Positions 58,560 to 64,000 of a DNA stretch of 64,000 bases are shown in pieces (position 1 is the first letter of the stretch; the number at the start of each line of letters is the position of its first letter). The notes under the pieces were generated by a model, which worked only from the letters and a program-made list of their open reading frames with translations, was not told where the DNA came from and did no database searches. Both the position numbers and the translations under genes were made by a program. The stretch comes from Piezodorus guildinii (lineage: Eukaryota > Arthropoda > Insecta > Hemiptera > Pentatomidae): contig CM041292.1 in the NCBI GenBank assembly GCA_023052935.1, forward strand, positions 31,879,454-31,943,453, in the 5' to 3' direction.

Positions 58560-58960
58560 TCGCATGATCGCATCCTCAATGATTTGATTACTTTTAAGAT
58601 TGATCTTGCTGCGAAGATAAATATCGAACATCTGCTAATCTTGGGAGTTACGATCCATCAGGCAGAGAGTGTTAAACTCAAACTATAAACCGAGAGAAGA
58701 CATGAATGCCGCCACGTGACATAACAAAACGCACGCCACACCTGCGCCAGGTGGCCCGGGTCGGATGCGACCAACCGAGTCTTTGCCTCTTTAGATCTCT
58801 TCACAGATCTCACGCCAATATTTTATATCGCTCTCTTTGTGAGCTTTGTGGCCTCTTGTGCTCGCAGAAAGCCAAAGGGGTCCGTAGTCTTTAAGGATTA
58901 GCCATGGCGCAAGAGATTCGGTGGTTAACAAGTCAACATTCTTGCGCAACCGTTGAGGAA
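58560..58960. promoter_or_regulatory. GC-rich island with paired E-boxes
   Basis: CACGTG at 58713-58718 and a palindromic CACCTG-CGC-CAGGTG at 58739-58753, then GGCCCGGGTCGGATGCG. The CACCTG pair is the class bound by Snail/Scratch or E-protein factors. A 62-codon plus frame at 58706 is unrecognised. The motif density and composition suggest an enhancer or promoter-like element. Confidence 0.4.
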
Positions 58961-59154
58961 GCAAATAGTACTTCCATACCGATAATGCTACTTCTTAATT
59001 TAGATAACTACTCAGCTATCTTGAGCCTGATTACGCGGTTTTCGAAGATTTTTTACTGATCAATCTTTCTATTATTCTAAAAAAAAAAAGTTTAGCTTGA
59101 CTCACCAACATAGAAGACAATATTGACCTTTTTTACCGTTATCGTTCAGTATTA

Positions 59155-59437
59155 TAAGGACAAATATACCTGGACATCAATTAGACCTACAGCCGTCTAT
59201 CACCTCTTATGTTACTGCTTATTAGACTCCAGCTAAATTTTATTATAATGAGTATTTTGGTAAAACGAGCGGTTTCTATGATATCGGGCTGAACACTGTT
59301 AAAAGTCGGTCAATTCCTCTGTTTAAGACACAATGTATTACATGGACAAAGATATCTTGGTACCAATAAGACCTACAGGCATCTATCAGCTTTAAAATTA
59401 AAGCTTATTCATTGTTCGTTAATGTATATTATAATGA
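59155..59437 (+). repeat. Diverged direct repeat, two copies
   Basis: 59155-59252 and 59342-59437 share GGACAAATATACCTGG / GGACAAAGATATCTTGG, AATTAGACCTACAGCCGTCTATCA / AATAAGACCTACAGGCATCTATCA and ATTATAATGA, about 187 bp apart. Confidence 0.6.
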
Positions 59438-59499
59438 TTATTATTGTAATATAATTAATACACCTGAAAACTAAACTTAATACTAATCCCAATTGACTT

Positions 59500-59960
59500 C
59501 ATTGTTTTTTTAATCCTTAAAATGTTTTTATTCACACATGTCTTGCAGTTGACAATCAGTGAATGTGCGGTAAGGCATTGGCATTTTGGCTTGATAGGCT
59601 TGATGGAGAGGGGATACTCCAATGACTCCTGGCCTGATTTCTATCACGCATTTATGTATGTAAGGACGTATTTGTTTATGTTAAGAGATCCCTCTTTCAA
59701 TTTCTTTTTAGCTTTTACGAGTGTTGTTAGTGGCAATGCTTTATATTCATGTGTTGGTATGTCCGTGTAAGTTTTGTGAAAATGTTTGTCCGAATCTGTT
59801 TGTGGACTGTTAGTATGTGAAGGTGAAGGTATAGACTAATGTTGGTACCATGAAGAATTTGTTGTAGTTCTGATTTTTTTTGTCTGTCTTTCTAACTGCC
59901 CCATAGATCTGTGACGCGTTAGTCCGAATGGGTTTAAATTTTAAAAGGATATTATACGAA
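59500..59960 (-). mobile_element. Jockey-like LINE C-terminal fragment
   Basis: Colinear with 42480-42960: TTTATTCACACATGTC and GACAATCAGTGAATGTG at the 3' end, and the inverse of the PIWTY...G segment near 59920 (GATCTGTGACGCGTTAGTCCGAATGGG against TTTGTGAAGCGTAAGTCCAAATTGG). Protein motifs are more decayed than in the sister copy. Confidence 0.7.
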
Positions 59961-59964
59961 TTGC

Positions 59965-60800
59965 TTTATTAGCGATTTATCTAAAACTTAGAATAATCTA
60001 CTTTGTATTAAAGATTTTATTGTTTTTGTATATTAACATATCACCCTTTTTCTTTATTAGCTGCAATATTAAAAAAAACCTTTATATTTCTTTAAAAATG
60101 TAAAAATATTCTTATTTACTTTACTTAGAAGCCTGTCACTACTATTGTTGATGTTGACTACTTACATATTGTAATATCATTATTTGATCTTAAAATGCAG
60201 CTTAGTTACAGCAACGAAAAAATATATATCAATAATTATGGAATTATTTATTTTGTTGATTTTTGCTATGTAGCAGTACTCTATAATAAGTAAATACTGT
60301 AGAAATGTTAATTTCTATGATTTTGAGCTAATTATACATTTTATTTTTTTAATTTAATTTTTGCATATTCCTAACACGATTATTATTTTACTGTTTCAAA
60401 ATATATTGTAGATTTATATTCGATTAATTTAAAAATATATATTTTGATAGGAAAATCGAGTATATATTTATTTATTACAAGATCTCGGCTAAGACAAAAA
60501 CAAAAGAGGAGCTTGCTGGGCGGGTTGCCATATTTGTCCCTCGGGGACCATTCCTTACTGTCTGCACTCAACAATTCTATACCAACCATTACAAAGTATC
60601 TCCTATCAGTAACATATAAAATATAGCTTAATATAACTTTATACTTATAACAGTTGGTTTAAGGTATGAATTTTGTTGTATAATATATATAAAACCCCAG
60701 CAATTATTACACAATGGTATTTTAACTGAATACTCATTCAATATACTTCGATGTTTTCTTTTTACTCAATAAATGGGCAACATATTAGTATAATAATAAT
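59965..60800. other. AT-rich stretch, nothing recognised
   Basis: A small GC-richer patch lies at 60505-60560 (GGAGCTTGCTGGGCGGG). No gene is supported. Confidence 0.35.
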
Positions 60801-60809
60801 AGGCTTACC

Positions 60810-61345
60810 AAAACCGAAGGTTTGATGCCGATACCACTAAACTTCGCCTGGACAGACTCGTCCAATGTTCGCCGGTCAAGCCCAAGCCCCGAGATTTTAA
60901 CGCAATCCTCACATCGCCGCTTCGGCCTACCTTCCGGACGCCTACCAGTCGGATCAGCAAATACCAACTTTCTCGAAATCCGTTCCTCACCGAGCCCAAC
61001 AATTTTACTCGCCCATTTGAGTCTCCGCGACGCTATAAACTCAATTCTATTCACAGGATACAAGTTCCGCAATTCCGCTTCTAAACTCCCCAGTGCCCTC
61101 ATTTATCTTCGGACCAAATATTTTACGCAGTACCTTATTTTCGAAAACCTTAAGCCGTTGTTCATCCCTCAAAGTAAGCGGCCACGTTTCACATCCGTAA
61201 AGAACCGTTGGAAGAATAATAGTTTTATAAATTCTAACCTTTAAGTTTTAGATAGCAGCCGTGAGCTAAGTAACTTAGCAACTGAATAATAACACGCATT
61301 TCCCACCTTTAACCGGGACTTTATTTCTTTCTGGATTTCATTTTT
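60810..61345 (-). mobile_element. RTE-like LINE, ORF2 C-terminus
   Basis: The minus strand from about 61340 reads across frames EIQKEIKSRLKVGNACYYSV, LKVRIYKTIILPTVLYGCE, WPLTLRDEQRLKVFENKVLR and KIFGPK, then in one 105-codon frame (61102-60785) NRIEFIASRRLKWASKIV, RKLVFADPTGRRPEGRPKRR and a C-terminal tail. This is the RTE thumb plus the GRR..GRP end. It is the best-preserved LINE piece in the window, with only a frameshift near 61100. 5' truncated. Confidence 0.9.
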
Positions 61346-61349
61346 TCTT

Positions 61350-62145
61350 AACATATTAGTATGCCTACATATAATTTTACGGTTTACTGATTTACTTTAT
61401 CATTTGATTCACCTCCAGGATTTCCCAGTAAAGAAAATATTAAATTTATATTCGGCCGCCATATTTGAAGGAAGTGGCTGATGTCAATGTCGATTTTAGA
61501 TGCTCATTCTGAGGTGGTTATAGGTGAGCATAGAAGGAAAGCATACAATGGACGATTTTAAAAAATCTCATGTTTAGCTTAACCTCAATTTTTGTTGGCC
61601 CATCTTAAATATTTACTTGTTTGTTTACAAATTTCATCATTAAATAATATAGCAAGAAGTATATCTAGATAAAAACATAAATTGTTATTTCTATTTTAAA
61701 CATTTCCTCTTGTAATAGTGTCGTTTTATTCAGATTATACCATTAAAACTACATGAGAAAAAAAAAATAAAATAGCGTTAATCTAAAGTGGAGTGAGATA
61801 AATACTGATCGTAAGAGAGGTCCAACGGATTGATGACAGTATCCAAAGCAAGACGTAAATCTAAGAGCCGATCTATCAATATTCATGGTTCGCTGAAGAG
61901 AGGGGGTTGGAGTGTATCTTTAAAAGCTCCTGATTTACATTAATTAGCCAACTACTCTTTCCAGTTTATGTTTTCTCGTTTATATTGCGCCAATTTAAGG
62001 TTTATAACCAGTTTTATGTTGGCATTTTATCATGTTTTCCACTTTATAAGGAGAACGAGATAAATATATTAAAGGAAACATTCTTCAAAAACAAATTTTA
62101 AAAACTTATTTATTTATAATAAATTTCAATCGCTAAATTTTGTCT
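61350..62145. other. AT-rich intron with two small islands
   Basis: 61440-61560 holds ATTCGGCCGCCATATTTG (GCCAT, a Pho/YY1-type word). 61795-61930 holds GGTCCAACGGATTGATGAC and AAGAGCCGATCTATC. Neither has a recognised frame. Confidence 0.3.
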
Positions 62146-62148
62146 GAG

Positions 62149-62310
62149 AGAGAGAGAGAGAGAAAGCAATATAAAATTGCCCGAAACTGAGAGTGAACTG
62201 TCTTTGACAGGACGACATCAATAAAAGTTCCGAGGACTGTTCGTCTGTCGGTGACACCCCATTGCTCAGGTTCGATGGGAGGAAAGAAACTGAGGAATTT
62301 TACTGGTATT
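62149..62310. other. GC-richer island beginning with (GA)n
   Basis: (GA)7 at 62149-62162, then TTTGACAGGACGACATC, TCCGAGGACTGTTCGTC and CATTGCTCAGGTTCGATGGG. The B-box-like GGTTCGATG has no A box, so no SINE is called. Confidence 0.25.
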
Positions 62311-62369
62311 ATTATACTACCACTAAGAGTGTTTCATTAGTAGTATGTGTGTAGTATTCAATGCTGTGT

Positions 62370-62440
62370 TTTTTAGTGCTTCAAGGCGTAAAACCCTAAC
62401 GTCAGCAATACCTACACATATATATTTAATCTTTATAACA
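62370..62440 (-). mobile_element. LINE 3'-end remnant
   Basis: The reverse complement of 62440-62370 gives ATTGCTGACGTTAGGG then TTTTACGCCTTGAAGC, the same terminus as at 51225-51305 in opposite orientation. Confidence 0.6.
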
Positions 62441-62444
62441 ATAA

Positions 62445-63525
62445 ATATACACATGAATATTTATTTTGAAAAATAAGCAAAAAATGTTTATATTATATAT
62501 TTAATACAATATATGTTAAATAAAACAGCTGTTATAATTTTAAGCATAATAAAGAGTGATTAAGTACGGTCCCTAAGTCTATAATTATTTAATAGCATTA
62601 AGCAGATATAATAGTGTAAGTACAATAAGAACATGTTAACAAACAAGAGCACAACAGTAAAAACATCAGAATAGTAAAAAATAAATTATTCAAAAAAAAA
62701 AAATGTTAAGAAGTTGAATACATACTGTTTTATTTAATAGTTTAGGTAGAAATAAAATTTCTTTTAAGAAATATAAAATAATAATTTGATTAAGACAGCT
62801 TTGATTTTATCAGCACATAAATAGCTCTCTGGGTCATGTCCATATGTATAAGTCCATGTCAGTATGAGTTATAGTTATATAATATTGAATAATACTGCAA
62901 TGATTTATAGTATAAAATAAAAATTTTTGTTACTTTAGTTCTATGTTTTATCATTTTCTTATTACAAAAAATAAAAATAAAATTGCAAAAGCGAAATCTG
63001 AAAGGATAACATTAATGTCATGCGATACAAATATAATCTTTCATGACTATCATACCAGAGCCAAGTACTCGTATTTATTGAATTTTCTTAACGAATAACG
63101 GTATTTGACCGTCGTGAGATTTAGGAAAAGATGGGTGTTGGCGGCCAGTGAATGAACAATAATAAATGGTTTAATAATTCTTTTAATAAAAAAAATAATA
63201 AAATTAAAAAAAACAGCAACCGATCTGGTAATAAAGAAATATATATTTAAAAAAAAGTAGTTAAAACTATTTAATTGTTTTTCTTTCATTTACCTCCAAC
63301 TGGTCTAATTATCTCCTTATTGGGTTTTTGTAATAAATCATTTGGGTTCATGTTATTTATTATTGATAAAGTTGAAATAACCGAGGAAAAAAACTTTTCT
63401 TTCTGATAAATCAAGTTCTGTTTGATATTTTGACATCGCCGAGCAATATCTTTGCCAGGTTTAAATCGAAAAAAAAGAAAATATTACCATTTAACAGAAA
63501 ATTTCTTCCGTTTTTTTTCTTTTTT
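62445..63525. other. AT-rich stretch, nothing recognised
   Basis: The 79-codon minus frame at 63289-63050 is Phe/Ile-rich and expected from composition. 63095-63150 is slightly GC-richer. Confidence 0.4.
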
Positions 63526-63529
63526 CCGT

Positions 63530-63670
63530 TTAGAGGAGATTCGAATATTAAGTCACCTCGTCGTTCGGAAGCGCGTATTTTCAGGCAATTTCCCGAGCCT
63601 GGTTCGTCGCTGACAGTACGAATCCATCTGTCTAAACACCTCTCTCAAGCTTCCAAAAGAGAAAAAAAAA
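63530..63670. other. GC-richer island
   Basis: CACCTCGTCGTTCGGAAGCGCG and TTTCCCGAGCCTGGTTCGTCG in 100 bp. The plus frame (63430-63708, 92 codons) runs through poly-Lys and poly-Phe ends, so it is probably not coding. Confidence 0.25.
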
Positions 63671-64000
63671 AAAAAAGATATTTCTTCAGAGTTCAGCAGT
63701 ATAGATAACTCTTAAATTAATGTTTGACGGAGGTTTCTTTTTTTTTTAAATATATTTTTAGTTTCACTTGAGATAATATAACGCAACATAAAAAAGAAAA
63801 ATATAGTAAAATAAAGCATTGAATTTATGGAAATATATACATAGAAATTCCGCTTATGAAACTAATGAAACGGTTTTAACTCCCCTTATAAAACTTGTTT
63901 TTTGTAACAGTGCAGTAGAAGTCACTATCCAACTAAGGCAAGCCCATGTTCACCTGCGGCGATTCCAAAAAGTACAATAACAAACAGTAATACAGTACAC

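Overview
The window looks like arthropod (most likely insect) nuclear DNA. It is very AT-rich, full of (TA)n arrays, tRNA-derived SINEs, mariner DNA and several LINE clades, and it has long introns. The order cannot be fixed from this sequence; Hemiptera is only a weak guess. There is no bacterial gene density, no operon and no CRISPR array.

One host coding segment is secure. Bases 1-745 are the 3' part of a plus-strand exon of a Tet-type (ten-eleven translocation) 5-methylcytosine dioxygenase gene, ending in a complete eight-cysteine CXXC zinc finger and a phase-0 splice donor at 745/746. The exon starts before the window. No downstream exon with the double-stranded beta-helix catalytic domain was found, so 746-64000 is best read as one giant intron that runs off the right edge.

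The intron has three kinds of content. (1) Transposon relics: Jockey-like LINEs (13.6-14.3, 39.1-39.7, 41.0-41.2, 42.5-43.0 and 59.5-60.0 kb, plus an RT-core piece at 24.0-24.4 kb), a CR1-like 3' end (16.9-17.6 kb), an LINE C-terminus with a zinc knuckle (19.3-19.7 kb), RTE-like ends (26.6-27.0, 38.7-38.9 and 60.8-61.3 kb), an internally deleted mariner with TIRs and TA duplications (27407-28264), a tRNA-SINE family, two foldback elements with Penelope/hammerhead-like cores (21.7-22.1 and 28.4-29.0 kb), and an unnamed ~0.9-kb element with about eight full or partial copies. (2) Microsatellites and minisatellites, several of them grown out of transposon sequence. (3) About thirty compact GC- or CpG-richer islands of 100-500 bp without a recognised coding frame. 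These are candidates for regulatory DNA, a cryptic promoter (13.0-13.45 kb) or unrecognised exons.

No multi-gene pathway or new protein system is visible. The items most worth following are the ~0.9-kb element family, the hammerhead-like foldback elements, the CpG island at 13.2 kb, the frame just behind the CXXC exon, the spliced-looking minus-strand frame at 25.4 kb and the hairpin cluster at 20.0 kb.
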